Assembly (NCBI GenBank): GCA_002964805.2
Contig: PUDQ02000092.1
Coordinates: 1-26,885, forward strand
Direction: 5' to 3'
Source: Trametes villosa
Lineage: Eukaryota > Basidiomycota > Agaricomycetes > Polyporales > Polyporaceae
Length of the DNA stretch: 26,885 nt
A program made the position numbers and the translations under genes. Below are positions 1 through 10,375 of this stretch, in pieces. Under the pieces are notes generated by a model. It ran no database searches, was not told where the DNA came from, and saw only the letters and a list, made by a program, of their open reading frames with translations. Every line of letters starts with the position of its first letter. The stretch's first letter is position 1.

Positions 1-1
1 C

Positions 2-3000
2 TGGACCTCTCTATCAGCTTCGGACTCTTTCCCTGTCTCGGGAGTGGATCGCGTAGCAACGCACTGCTCCCCGAACCCGGCGCAACCCGAGGTTCGCGAT
101 ACCCGAGTCACTCTCCCTCAGTTCGCGCTCAGGACGGAGGAAGGCGTGCGGGTCGTATACGCGCGCGAAGACTCTCGCGACACAGCGGCGGCCTTCATCC
201 AGTCGAAGAAGAAGTACAAGCCCGTCGCGCAAAAGGTCCGCGCCGTCCTCGGCACCGTGCCAACCCAGTTCCGCATAGAGCGCGACATCCGCGGCGACCC
301 GCTCGCGAACATGCCCCGGCTCGACCCGCGCCCGCCGGAGTTCGTACCCACCGGCCGTTACACGCTGGAGCGGAAGGAGGCGTTCGACAAGCTCCACGGC
401 GGCGACTTCCTCTGGCCAGAGGAGAAGCGCCTTCTCCATCACTTCATGACGCTACACCACGGCGCTTTCGCTTGGAGCGACGCGGAGCGCGGGTGCTTCA
501 AACCGGAGTACTTCCCGCCGGTGGAGTTCCCCGTCCTCCCACACACCCCGTGGGTCGAGCGCAATATCCCCATCCCTCCAGGGCTCTACAAGCAGGTCTG
601 CGAGATGCTGAAGAAGAAGATCGCGGCCGGCGTGTACGAGCCCTCCAATTCCTCCTATCGGTCGCGCTGGTTCTGCGTTCTCAAGAAGGACGGGAAGTCT
701 CTGCGCATCGTCCACAGTCTCGAGCCGCTCAATAAGGTCACGATCCAGCACTCGGGGGTCCCGCCTACGCCCGACTACCTCGCAGAGCAGTTCGGAGGGC
801 GCGCGTGCGGCGCGATCCTCGACCTCTATGTCGGCTACGACGAGCGGATGATCGCGGAGACCTCGCGCGACCTCACCACCTTCCAGACCCCCTTCGGAGC
901 CTTGCGTCACTGTACGCTGCCGATGGGATGGTCCAATTCCGTCCCCATCTTCCACGAGGACGTCACCTACATCTTGCGACCAGAGATCCCCGAGTTCACG
1001 GTACCCTACATCGACGACGTACCTGGCAAGGGCCCCGAATCCGACTATCGCGGCGAGGACGGCACGTACGAGACGATCCCCGCGAACCCAGGCATTCGGC
1101 GCTTCGTCTGGGAGCACTTCGGCAACATGAACCGTATCGTGCAGCGCATGAAGTACGCGGGAGGCACCTTCTCGGGCACGAAGTCGATCCTCTGCGCGCG
1201 CGAGATCATGGTCGTCGGGCACCGGTGCACACCAGAGGGACGTCTACCGGACGAGTCGCGCGTGGCAGCGATCAAGAACTGGGGGCCGTGCAAGGACCTG
1301 TCCGAAGTACGCGCCTTCCTCGGAACGGTGGGCGTAGTGCGCATCTTCATCCGCAACTTCGCGAAGCGCGCGAACGCGCTAGTCCAGCTCACGCGCAAGG
1401 ACGCGCCTTTCGAGTTCGGACCGGCGCAGCTCGCCGCGATGAATGATCTGCGCCAAGCGCTTCTCGAGTCCCCGGCCCTCCGCGCGATCAACTACGACTC
1501 CCCCGCGCCCGTCATCCTCGCGGTCGACACGTCCTACATCGCCGTTGGTTACCACCTTTGCCAGTGCGATGAAGAGGACCCGCGCAAGCGGTTCTACAGT
1601 CGCTTCGGGTCGATCACGCTCAACGAACGGGAGGCGCGCTTCTCCCAACCAAAACTGGAGCTCTATGGCCTCTTCCGCGCCCTGCAAGCGACGAAGCTCT
1701 ACCTAGTCGGCATCCGCAGGCTAGTAGTGGAAGTGGACGCGCGGTACATCCGCGGAATGCTACAGAATCCGGACCTCGCCCCCAGCGCGAGTATAAACCG
1801 CTGGATCCTCGGAATCCTAACCTTCCACTTCCATCTCGTTCACGTTCCCGGAACCTCCCACGGACCTGACGGTCTCTCGCGACGACCGCGACAACCCGGA
1901 GACCCTGAAGTCGACGAAGAAGACGGCGAGGAGTTCGAGGACTGGATTGACAAGATCCACGGCTTCCTGCACCAGCTACTTCCGCGACCGCGCAGCCGCC
2001 CTCCTCGCGAACGCGACCCCATACACCTCTTCGCTCTCGCCGATGCGACCGAGGACGGTCACGATTTCAGCGAGGGGGAGGAGGCGCAGGACACGGAGGC
2101 ACAGAACGCGAGCGAAGCAGGAGGGCCGAGTACGAGGGCGAAGAGGGCCAAAGCACGAGCGAAGGTCAGGTTCGCATCAGAAGACGACACGCGCGCGATC
2201 CCAGAACCGGAGGGCGAGGCAGAGATGCCCTACGCGGAGCACACACGGCGAGCGGACGAGCGTTTAGAACGCGTCGCGAGCTGGTTGCGCACGCTCCAGC
2301 GACCCGAGGGACTCAAGGACGCGGAGTACCGCACCTTCATCAAGTACGCGCAAGGCTTCTTCGTGGATGGCGAGCGACTGTGGAAGAAGGACTCGCAAGG
2401 CGCACACAAGCTCGTAGTCTGGCGCGCGAGACGGCTGGCGACTCTCCGAGCGGCACACAACGACATAGGACACCGCGGCAGCTACGCAACGTTGCATCTC
2501 GTCGCCGAGCGCTTTTGGTGGCCCTCGCTCCGCGACGACGCGACGTGGTATGTCAAGACCTGCCATATCTGTCAGACGCGCCAGCACCGCAAGGTCCTGA
2601 TCCCTCCAGTCGTCGCTCGCCCGGGCGGACTCGGCGTACGATGGTACATCGACATCATGAAGATGCCTAGCTCAGGCGGATACACGATCATCGTTGTCGC
2701 GCGTTGCTCCGTGTCAGCGTGGCCGGAGTGGCGGATGCTGCGCTCGGAGAACGAGAAGACAGTCAGCGACTTCCTCTTCCAGGAGCTGCTCTGCCGCTGG
2801 GGCGCGATAGTCGAGATCATCACGGACAACGGCTCCGCGTTCATCAGCGCAGCGCGCAAGCTCGAGGAGCGCTACAACCTCAACCGCATCAGCATCAGCC
2901 CGTACAACTCGAAGGCGAACGGCATCGTGGAGCGCTCTCACTTCGATACGCGCCAGGTCCTCTACAAGGCGGCGGGCGGAGACCAGCACAAGTGGTCGCA

Positions 3001-3667
3001 GTACGCGCACTACGCGTTCTGGGCGGAGCGCGTCACGATCCGACGGCGCATGGGCTGCTCGCCGTACTTCGCGGTGACCGGCTGCCACCCGGTCCTCCCC
3101 TTGGACGTCGCGGAGGCTACGTACCTACTACCGCCACCGGTCGGGCTGTTATCCACCGAAGAGTTGCTCGCACGTCGCGCGACCGAGCTACAAAAGCGTC
3201 AAGAACAGCTCGCGACGCTGAACTCGAGAGTCTATCGCGCACGAGTGGAGGCGGCGCGCAAGTTCGAGCGCGACCACGCGGCCACGATCCGAGACTACGA
3301 CTTCAAGGCTGGCGCGCTGGTGTTGATGCGACACACGCAGATCGAGAAGTCACTCAACCGCAAGATGCGACCACGGTACACGGGCCCTCTGGTAGTGATC
3401 TCGCGCAACCGCGGCGGGGCGTACGTCCTGTGCGAACTCGATGGGACCGTGCTACATCGCGCGGTGGGCGCGTTCCGCCTGATCCCCTACGCCGCGCGAC
3501 GCACTATTCCGCTCCCCGAGAACTTCGCGGACATCTCGCAGAAGAGGCTAGCGGAGCTGACGGAGGGCGACGACGATGGCCTCGACGACCCGGAACCAGA
3601 GCTACTCGACGGCGCGCGCGACGTAGACGGCGACGTCGATAGTAGCGACTCCGAGGACGACGAGTAA
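2..3667 (+). CDS. Ty3/gypsy-type pol polyprotein (RT-RNase H-integrase), 5' partial
   Basis: The frame is open from base 2, so the gene probably begins left of the window; the first possible start inside is GTG at 44, and residues here are counted from it. It copies element RNA into DNA and integrates it. A linker (about 90-165) leads into reverse transcriptase with the catalytic YIDD box at 322-325 (context PYIDDVPGKGP). RNase H follows (first Asp about 495; terminal motif GPDGLSRRP). After an acidic/basic linker come the integrase HHCC zinc module (His 805 to Cys 840/843) and the catalytic triad Asp870, Asp928, Glu963, with 34 residues between the last two. The C-terminus is acidic. No gag or protease is visible, and no LTR or polypurine tract follows the stop. 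All catalytic motifs are intact and there is no internal stop, so the copy may be young or still constrained. Confidence 0.93.
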   Translation, partial: WTSLSASDSFPVSGVDRVATHCSPNPAQPEVRDTRVTLPQFALRTEEGVRVVYAREDSRDTAAAFIQSKKKYKPVAQKVRAVLGTVPTQFRIERDIRGDPLANMPRLDPRPPEFVPTGRYTLERKEAFDKLHGGDFLWPEEKRLLHHFMTLHHGAFAWSDAERGCFKPEYFPPVEFPVLPHTPWVERNIPIPPGLYKQVCEMLKKKIAAGVYEPSNSSYRSRWFCVLKKDGKSLRIVHSLEPLNKVTIQHSGVPPTPDYLAEQFGGRACGAILDLYVGYDERMIAETSRDLTTFQTPFGALRHCTLPMGWSNSVPIFHEDVTYILRPEIPEFTVPYIDDVPGKGPESDYRGEDGTYETIPANPGIRRFVWEHFGNMNRIVQRMKYAGGTFSGTKSILCAREIMVVGHRCTPEGRLPDESRVAAIKNWGPCKDLSEVRAFLGTVGVVRIFIRNFAKRANALVQLTRKDAPFEFGPAQLAAMNDLRQALLESPALRAINYDSPAPVILAVDTSYIAVGYHLCQCDEEDPRKRFYSRFGSITLNEREARFSQPKLELYGLFRALQATKLYLVGIRRLVVEVDARYIRGMLQNPDLAPSASINRWILGILTFHFHLVHVPGTSHGPDGLSRRPRQPGDPEVDEEDGEEFEDWIDKIHGFLHQLLPRPRSRPPRERDPIHLFALADATEDGHDFSEGEEAQDTEAQNASEAGGPSTRAKRAKARAKVRFASEDDTRAIPEPEGEAEMPYAEHTRRADERLERVASWLRTLQRPEGLKDAEYRTFIKYAQGFFVDGERLWKKDSQGAHKLVVWRARRLATLRAAHNDIGHRGSYATLHLVAERFWWPSLRDDATWYVKTCHICQTRQHRKVLIPPVVARPGGLGVRWYIDIMKMPSSGGYTIIVVARCSVSAWPEWRMLRSENEKTVSDFLFQELLCRWGAIVEIITDNGSAFISAARKLEERYNLNRISISPYNSKANGIVERSHFDTRQVLYKAAGGDQHKWSQYAHYAFWAERVTIRRRMGCSPYFAVTGCHPVLPLDVAEATYLLPPPVGLLSTEELLARRATELQKRQEQLATLNSRVYRARVEAARKFERDHAATIRDYDFKAGALVLMRHTQIEKSLNRKMRPRYTGPLVVISRNRGGAYVLCELDGTVLHRAVGAFRLIPYAARRTIPLPENFADISQKRLAELTEGDDDGLDDPEPELLDGARDVDGDVDSSDSEDDE

Positions 3668-4140
3668 TCAGACTCCGTGTTATGTGTACGATACTTTTAC
3701 GACGATGGACCACTCTTACCAAATACCAGTCTCTCTTTCTTCGACCCGGCTTTTCCACTTAAGACTCTGTCTCGCTTCCTTTTCAAGCGCGCGCGCGAGT
3801 CCTTTATGTGCGCGTACGCTTCGCTAAGTCCGTGCCTCGTCCTCCAGGCTCGCGAAGTACGCGCGAGTACGAGCAGCGTGCGACTAGGCACGTTATTCCC
3901 AACCTCACACATTCGTTTGCCAAGAACTATACAATTTTCATTGATTTTCTCTATGTACCTTTATGAGCCGGCTACTATGGACGAAGAGTACGGGCGGGTG
4001 CGGCGATACATACTGACGCGAGGGTTACAGGAGCGAAGCGAGCGGTGCGAGCGAAGAGCGGATACGTACAACACGAAGGCGCGTCCGAGACAAGCCAGCC
4101 TGCCCGCGCGCGCACCAAGAAAGCGGCCTCCAGCCTCCCC
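3668..4140. other. Intergenic gap between convergent genes
   Basis: The pol gene (+) and the 795-aa gene (-) end towards each other here. I see no open frame with recognisable content, no polypurine tract and no TG...CA-bounded LTR. The middle (about 3920-3970) is relatively AT-rich and could carry polyadenylation signals for both genes. Confidence 0.5.
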
Positions 4141-6630
4141 CTACTCAGCGCGCGCGGCGCCGGACCCGGACGGCTCACCTGCGTCGGACGACGAGCCCGT
4201 GACGGCGAGCAGCGGGAGGGGGCCGGCCAGGTCGTTGGTCCACGCGGGGCTGTACACCATCTCGAGCCTCTTCATCGTCACGGCGCGCATAGCCTGCATC
4301 GCGGAGGCGTAGCCCACGATGTGCGCGTCCGCGGCCAGTGAGGCGTCGCGGTGCGCGGCGCGAACCAACGAGGATCCAGCCGGGAGGGGATCAAGTGGCT
4401 CGGACGGCTTCCCGTCGCGTTGAGCGCGCAGGTGCGCGCGCGCGGCTTGGCCCATCTGCGCGAGGAGGTTGTCGACGATGGCGTCGATCGCGGCGTCGCT
4501 GAGGGCGCAGGACTGGAGCGTGGAGGTGAGGAGGGAGACGTCGGGAGCGGGCTGGAGTCCCTCTGCGTCCACGGAGGCGAGAGCGGAGGGCGGAGCGGGG
4601 ACGTAGGCGGGCGCCGGACCGAAAGCGGGCGGAGGCGGCTCGAGAGCGATCTCGGGCAGGTCAGGCGAAGGCGGCGAAGAAGGAGGGGCGGGAGCCTGCG
4701 ACGGGCCAGCCGAGCGCACCGACGAGGCACGCGAAGGCGCGCGGGAGACCTGGAGAAGCGAAGTCAGGCCTCGGCGCAGGAGTACCTCACGAAGCGGACG
4801 CACCTCGACGTGAGAGAAGCGCGAACGTACCCGGGCTGGGACGGCGCTCGCGCGAGGAGCGTCGGCGTCGTCCGCGAGCTCGTCCTCGCTGGACTCAGCG
4901 AGAGGCGCCTGCGACGCGGGCCGCGGCTCCTCGCTCGCGTCGGACTGATCGGCGGCGTCCTGGTCGGGCACGACGACATCGGGATCCTCGGAGCTGCTGG
5001 GTTCGTGAGCGCCGTACCGCCCGTCGGAGTCCACGTCTTCGTCGCTATCGGAGTCGTCCGTCAGCCCGCGTCGAACGTCGTTGTCGTCCGCGTCGACAAG
5101 CGGGGCGCCCACGTTGAAGCGCGAGTTGTGCTCCGTGAGGGCCCACTTGGGGACCGCCACCGTCCGAGAGGAGAGGAGGCCCGCGACCAGCGAGCCGTCG
5201 GGGCGCAGGCCTAGGAGGGGAGTCAGCGACGGCGTGGAGGAGACGCGCGAACATCATACCGCGCGGGTACCGCTGGTGCTTGTACCACTTGCCGAAGTTC
5301 GGGGCCTTCTTGAGCTTCAGCGCGTCGGTAGTGCGGGCGTTCAGGTAGCACCCCAGCTTCGAGACGGCGCACTTGGTGCACAGCGGGAGTCCGCGCACCA
5401 TGTGGCACTCCTTGGGCTTCTTGGAGCACTTCTCGCACTGCGCGGGGTTAGCGAAGCGCGTCACGACGGCGAGAAGGGAGGTACTCACGTAGGCGTCCGC
5501 GGGGATGCGGTCGGCCTCGCTGGCGGGACGGAACACGGGTGAGGGGAATCGCTTCTTCGCGATCGCGTCCTTCACTGCCGGAGGCCACTCCTCGCCCGGC
5601 TCGAGCAAAGGGTCATGGCGAACCTCCGCCATCTCGACGTCGGGGTCGTCCTCCTCTTGGTCCTCGGCAGCGGCGCGCCCTTTACCAGCACCGCCGGCGC
5701 GACCCTTGCCCTTCTTCGCGGACTTGCTCTTCTTCTTCTTCTTGGGCGGCGTCACGTGGGCAGCGGTCTTGCGCTCGCTCTTGACGGCAGCAGCGCGGCG
5801 AGGGCCACGTGCCGAGCTGGGCTCTGCCTCCGCGCCGCTGGAGACCTCGATGGCCTGCAAAGCGGCGGGCGTCAAAGGTCCCGCAGCCTTCTTCTTGCCG
5901 GCCGCCTTCTTGCTGGTGGTGGTCGCGGTGCCCACAGCTGGCGGCGAGGACGAGCGGCGCTTGCGCTTGGCCGCGACGGAAGTGGAGGGCGAGGAGACGC
6001 CGCTAGGGGCGGAGCGCGCGCCTCGCGAGGCCGAAGGCTTGCCGCGGACAGCAGTGTCGCGTCCGCGAGCGGAGGAAGAGCCAGCGGGGGCCTTCTGGGC
6101 GGCCTTCTTGAGGTCGAGCGTCGCGATGGGCGGCTCCGGGAGGACGTTGCGGCGAGGGGTGTAGCCGGGCGTGGTCCCCACCGGTCGGGCGCGGGGAACC
6201 GTCGACTTCGGATCGGCGGGAGCGGGAGCGGAAGCGGCGGCGGGAGCGAAGAACCGCGCGTACGCGGCGCGGTAGAGGGGGTTCGTCCACGGCGTGCCGA
6301 TGTCTACGGCACCGTCCGCTCCGACGGCTCGATCGCCCGTCGCGGCGATGACCTCCTCTAGCGCGTCGACGGTGTCCTCCTCCGTCTCGCCGTTATTCAT
6401 CAAGAGTCGCTAGACACAGGGGTCAGCAGAGTAACCGGCGGGCGCGTGCGCGTGGGACTTACCGCGATCTCGAGAGCCTCGCGCGCGAAGTTCTCGCAAT
6501 CGGCGTCGGACGACGAGTTGGACGGGCGGCCATTCCGGATCAGCTGGTCGAGCCGTCCCCACTGGTGACGTTTGGCCGCGGCGAGGGTGCTGCGGGCGGA
6601 AGGGGTAGCGGGAGTAGCGGGGGGAGCCAT
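4141..6630 (-). CDS. 795-aa spliced protein with internal Zn2Cys6-spaced cysteine cluster, function unknown
   Basis: I infer three exons: 6630-6463, 6409-5260 and 5210-4141 (TAG stop). Intron 1 (53 nt) has a GTAAGT donor, CTGAC branch-like site and CTAG acceptor. Intron 2 (49 nt) has a GTATGA donor, the same CTGAC and CCTAG. Splicing fuses three partial frames into one 795-codon frame. The ATG at 6630 follows a pyrimidine tract. Low-complexity Ala/Pro/Ser/Lys sequence fills most of the N-terminal half, with a Lys-rich stretch near 279-293. Cysteines at about 381-410 follow C-x2-C-x6-C-x8-C-x2-C-x6-C, the spacing of fungal binuclear zinc clusters, but in mid-protein rather than at the N-terminus. 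The C-terminal part has an acidic region and Pro-rich stretches. The setting suggests a mobile-element protein, perhaps Gag-like or nucleic-acid binding; that is inference. I do not recognise the family. Confidence 0.8.
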
Positions 6631-6667
6631 GGAGAGAGGAAGAGGGAGAGAGAGAGAGGGCGAAAGG
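6631..6667 (-). promoter_or_regulatory. Pyrimidine-rich tract upstream of the 795-aa gene
   Basis: On the minus strand an almost pure C/T stretch, including a (CT)n run, ends directly at the inferred ATG. CT-rich tracts just upstream of start codons are common in fungal promoters, which supports the start chosen. The rest of 6631-7065 is the gap up to the 247-aa gene and shows nothing else I can name. Confidence 0.45.
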
Positions 6668-7065
6668 GACGCGAGGACAAGGCGGGTGGCCTTATGCGCG
6701 AGGGCCTTCGCGCGGGAGACGCGACCACACGAGGACCGCGCACGGCGTCTCACCTCGCGGCGCGCGGCCTGGGCACTGCAGAACCACGGAGGAGCGCTTC
6801 TCTGACGCGCGGCGAACTCGCAGTATCGCATCGCCGGGCGGCGAGGCGGCCCGGGTCCTCGCGACCCTGCAATACGCCGCGCGAAGACAAATACTCGCGG
6901 TCACGAGGGCGCGACGCGCGAAGCCGCGTGGCCCCCCTTCGCGTTGCACGACCGCGGGTCCGAGGCCTTCTCCCGCGGCGCGAACGGCCTCAGAAGCTGT
7001 CAGTCGCGGCATTCAATTCTATTACCGAGGGCGAAGTACAACACGTGCTACCAATCGCCTGCATC

Positions 7066-7878
7066 TCACTCCGCCGCGGATCCGGCTTGCTGTCTAGCGA
7101 GTACCGCCGCTGCCGTTCTCTCCGGGTCCTCGCCCATCGGGAGGTGCGTGTAGCCGACGAGCAGGTCCGCGAAGGACGCGTCCGCGAGATCCGCGCCCCG
7201 AGTTGGCGGGTCGCTTGGCGGCAAGGGTGGAGACTCCAGCGGCGGGATCGATTCGGACGCAGTTATCGGGCGACCGGAGAAATCGAGTGGGACGATACTG
7301 GCGTGGTGGATGGCCTCGCGCGTGCGGACGTTATCGCGCTGGAGCGCGGCGAGTTGGGCGAAGATGCGTTGGGTAGAAGGGAGCAGGAAGGCAGCGTCAG
7401 CCCCGCTGCGAATGACGACTCGGCGCGCCGCGGCGGCGCGCTCCAGGAGCGCTAGGAGCTCTCGTTGTTCGAAAAGCGCTTCTTCGCGCTCGCGGTCCAA
7501 GGCGACCCAGGCGAACCGACTCCGGAAGTACGCCAGAGCGGACGGAGGCGCGGCGGGCCCGCGTAAGACGCGTTCGACGCGGTCGGTGGCGTCGCGGAGG
7601 TGGTACGAGGTCAGCTCGAGCGGCATCGCGAGTTCCTACGGCGAGTGTTCAGTATCGGAGGCACGCAAGGAAGACAAGCCGCGGACGCGGTCCTCGGGAC
7701 GTACGGAGGCTTCCAGGAAGCGATCTAGGGCGACTTCCCACTCGCGAGAGTCGACGTCGCCGCGACGGGCCAAAGTCTCGAGCGCGCGCGAGGTGCGCTC
7801 GATCTGGGCGACAGCGAAGGGAACGGAGGCAGCCTGGAGCGCGCGAATGTCGTCGCGTAGGAGCGGGAGGGCACTCAT
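7066..7878 (-). CDS. 247-aa helical protein, paralogue of the gene at 8119-11637, function unknown
   Basis: I infer two exons: 7878-7705 (58 codons) and 7635-7066 (TGA stop). The 69-nt intron has a GTACGT donor, a TACTGAAC branch-like site and a CGTAG acceptor. It is in phase 0 and contains an in-frame TAG, so without splicing the protein would stop. The N-terminal exon is an amphipathic helical stretch (QIER...LE...SREWEVAL). The second exon begins ELAMPLELTSY, continues with charged helices and ends with a Pro-rich tail. The same intron position and similar flanking residues occur in the next gene upstream on this strand, showing a tandem duplication. No catalytic or metal-binding motif is visible. 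It lies 435 bp from the start of the 795-aa gene, on the same strand. A role in the same mobile cluster is inference. Confidence 0.72.
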
Positions 7879-8118
7879 GGTTCGCGAGGCGGTCGGCGCG
7901 AGTCAAGCACCTCGCGATCTTAAGGGCTTCGCCAGTAGTGACGTCGGAGGCGTCGCGCATTGTTCACCCGCTGACAAGATCTATTTGGGACATCGATACA
8001 TCGCTCCTCGTGGCCCGAACCCTCTACCCAGCTTCGCGTCTCCCCCACCCGGCGCGGTAACCCTCCTCCCAGGCCCCTCTCGTGTTCGCCTGCGAATATG
8101 GCTGGCCGTCTGTCGTCG
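7879..8118. other. Gap between tandem paralogues
   Basis: This 240-bp stretch separates the end of the interrupted paralogue from the start of the 247-aa gene, so it should hold a terminator and the downstream gene's promoter. I see no clear TATA box or other site. Confidence 0.4.
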
Positions 8119-8464
8119 TCAAGCGAAGCCGCCGTTCTCGTAGGCCTCCAGGTCTGGCAGTCCGTACCAGATATCAGAACCGCGGCGCGGGACGAGGCTA
8201 GCAAGGGCGGGCGCACCGGCGGCGGCACGCGCGGCAGCGTCGTTAGTCGCCTCTGCGAGAGCGCCCAGCTCGCGCCGAATGGCTCGCAGGTGTTGGCGCA
8301 CGGAAGCCTCGATGTCGGTAGCGCGCGCGAGCGCGAGCGCGCCTTCGGCACCCGCGCGAGTGAAGGCGTGGCGAGCAGCCAGTACGCGGGCGAGTTGGAC
8401 CTCCAGGCGCATCTGCGCGGCCTCCGCGACACGGGTTTCGATCTCCCTACGGACGGACGCCAGT

Positions 8465-8473
8465 CGCTCCAGC
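8465..8473. repeat. E1 target-site duplication, left copy
   Basis: The nine bases CGCTCCAGC share a perfect 7-base core (GCTCCAG) with the copy at 11290-11298. Removing E1 and one copy restores the interrupted reading frame, which supports this boundary. Confidence 0.7.
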
Positions 8474-8482
8474 AGCAGCTGT

Positions 8483-9387
8483 TGTAGCCAAATACTGTCA
8501 CGAACCGTATAGCTCCCGTGACTGTTTTGCAATACGAACCGGCAGCTTCGTATTGTGTCACGAAGCTCCGGGGCAGCCACCGGGAGCTGCCTGATTAGGC
8601 AGGCAGCCCGGGGGAGGCCTGTTATCTCTCCAGAGATAACAGATCTGGGGAGATAAGGGCCTAATCTCACTGATTAGGCCCCTCCCCTTATCTCCCGAGC
8701 TGCCCGGCCCTCCCGATAGCCTCGGGGGGCCGGCGGCTATTTGCCCCCTTAGGTACCACACCCTGGTAGGCTCCCCCCCTCTAGCTCACTCAGTTTCCAC
8801 TCAATCCGGTTGTTTCTAGGCGCGTTTTGAACGCATTTTTAGGGCGAACAAGACGCAGGTATTGCGACGCAAATCAGGTAAGTATTAATTGCGCTTCACA
8901 CCAGGCTTATACCCCCTTCTGCCCACAGAAACCAGGCTATAACTCGGCCGTTCCTTTGCGCGCGGGCGCGCGGAGTATATCCCCGGACTCGGATGCTCAA
9001 TACGCACCGGACGAGCCCTCACGCGCGCAGAACCGACCAGCGGTTCCGGTGCAGCGCCTGCCCCACCTCAGGGGCAGGCCTGCAAGCTGCAACTCGGCCA
9101 TTAGTGGCCGGAATTGCGTCGGAAAGGACTCCTTTTAAAGGTAGTGTACGCCATATTCTGGGACATCTGTTTGCGCGGCCCCGCGGTGCGCGGTTTTAGC
9201 CAGGGGAGGCGAGCAGTGCTCAGCCACAGCTGCCTCCCCTAGCTGATATCTCCACCAATTCCCCACCGATAGCTGAGCTTTATACACCGTCTGAAAGCTG
9301 CTGAACGCAGCTATCAGGCGATGTATACACCTCAGCGATCCGTCCGCTTGAACCTGCGCTCTCCCCATGCCCTCCTCCTACCCCCCT
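8483..9387 (+). repeat. E1 left inverted arm (905 bp)
   Basis: It begins TGTAGCC and is the near-perfect reverse complement of 10376-11280. The open frames I compared (8558-8761, 8827-9138, 9135-9368) have identical mirror translations. The only differences I noticed are two bases near 8495-8499. The match stops sharply after the run CCCCCCT at 9387. Confidence 0.93.
8587..8735. repeat. Hairpin array in the E1 arm (mirrored at 11028-11176)
   Basis: Four hairpins follow one another. CTGCCT/AGGCAG closes over GATT (8587-8602). TGTTATCTCT/AGAGATAACA has a two-base spacer (8620-8641). GGGCCTAATC/GATTAGGCCC closes over TCACT (8657-8681) and is nested inside a GGGAGATAAGG/CCTTATCTCCC stem. A CCGGCC-to-GGCCGG stem around the loop TAGCC ends near 8735. 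E2 has the same kind of modules (TTATCT/AGATAA and GATTAGGCAGG) in a comparable place. Confidence 0.8.
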
Positions 9388-10375
9388 TTCCCACTCCCAC
9401 CTTGCCAGTGGGGCTTTGAGGACTCTATCTTTTTTTATTGAGTACTCTTATGATAGTAGTAGAAGTCTAAATGTATGGGAAGGACATCAGCACATTCTAT
9501 CCAACAGAACAGCATTTTCTGATGCATTTGTACCCCCTCCTCACTGAATGTGCAATATCTCCTCCGTCTATCAAGCTAGTTTCAAGCGGTTTTTTTCCCT
9601 GTGTATCCACACACCTCCCGTACGTAGAACGTCTTTCAAATCCTTTATCGGGTGACTGTATATATCAGGGGACTCTTATCAGTGCCATAAAGAGACGGCC
9701 ATTTATACTATATGTACCGACTATATCATTCTGAGAACACCCTCGTCGGAACGCCGTCGGAAATGCGCATCTAACGCATTTAATTTCATGAGAAACGGTG
9801 GGAAACTCACTGAGTTATGTTCCGGGACTGCTGGAGCCCTGTCCTGTAGTACTGCACAGCTGTGCAGGCTCGGGCATGTAAGACGCGTCTTACGGGCCAC
9901 AGCTGTGCAGTAGTGCAGCACAGGGCTTCAGCAGAGCCTGGCTCATAGCTCTGTGAGTTTTCCACCGATTCGTATGATTTTTTTTGCGTTCAGCTCGCAC
10001 CATTTGTAGCTTCTAGCTCGTGCTATCTGATCTGCACTACATGTACTAGAAGAACCGCTGTGTACTGGTGTATTTCTGTACTGATAACGCTTTCCCCACA
10101 CATCCATGCGCCCGATAGCGGTATAAATTACTGTTACAGGTATGCGTAAATGAAGGGAAGAGGATGAAAAAGAGAGCTAAGGAAACGCTCAAAAACTGAG
10201 CGAGATATTGCATAGTTTCTCTGGACACCCTCAGGAGCCAGAGAAAATGACATTTCCTGGAGTCTACTGGCTCTATGGGCAGCCTGAGCATTGCTGGACA
10301 TGGGAAAGTACTTACTTGATATGAGGATTCTCTTTGTAAGAGGCTCAGGTACCAGGAAAACACAGGGTGTCACAG
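9388..10375. other. E1 AT-richer core with weak dyad symmetry
   Basis: This 988-bp centre separates the arms and is clearly richer in A and T than its surroundings. It holds small open frames (for example 9471-9734) with no recognisable domain and no long coding region. The innermost part, about 9796-9966, is again an inverted repeat on the same axis as the arms, at roughly 80-90% match. The two flanks of the core (about 9390-9780 and 9980-10375) match each other poorly or not at all. Confidence 0.6.
9836..9926. repeat. E1 central inverted repeat
   Basis: Bases 9836-9864 pair with 9898-9926 at 26 of 29 positions (core CTGCACAGCTGTG). Inside lies the perfect 16-base palindrome GTAAGACGCGTCTTAC at 9878-9893. 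The pair is centred at 9881, within half a base of the axis of the outer arms. Confidence 0.85.

Noticed and set aside
14..1687. Several long open frames on the minus strand and in other plus frames under the first pol gene
   Set aside because: They overlap strong RT/RNase H motifs and consist of Arg/Ala-rich shadow translations typical of GC-rich DNA.
3668..4140. Possible 3' LTR of the first pol element
   Set aside because: No polypurine tract, no TG...CA-bounded segment with inverted ends, and no second copy in the window.
8558..9368. Mirror-image open frames in the E1 arms (67, 103 and 77 aa, each repeated at 10395-11205)
   Set aside because: They are duplicated only because the arms are inverted copies; none has a recognisable domain and hairpins run through them.
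9471..9734. 87-aa open frame in the E1 core
   Set aside because: AT-rich sequence, no domain, and no counterpart in E2; not supported as a transposase or any gene.
9836..9926. CRISPR-like or Rho-independent-terminator-like repeat in the E1 centre
   Set aside because: It is a single dyad, not a spaced array, and the setting is a eukaryotic genome with spliced genes.
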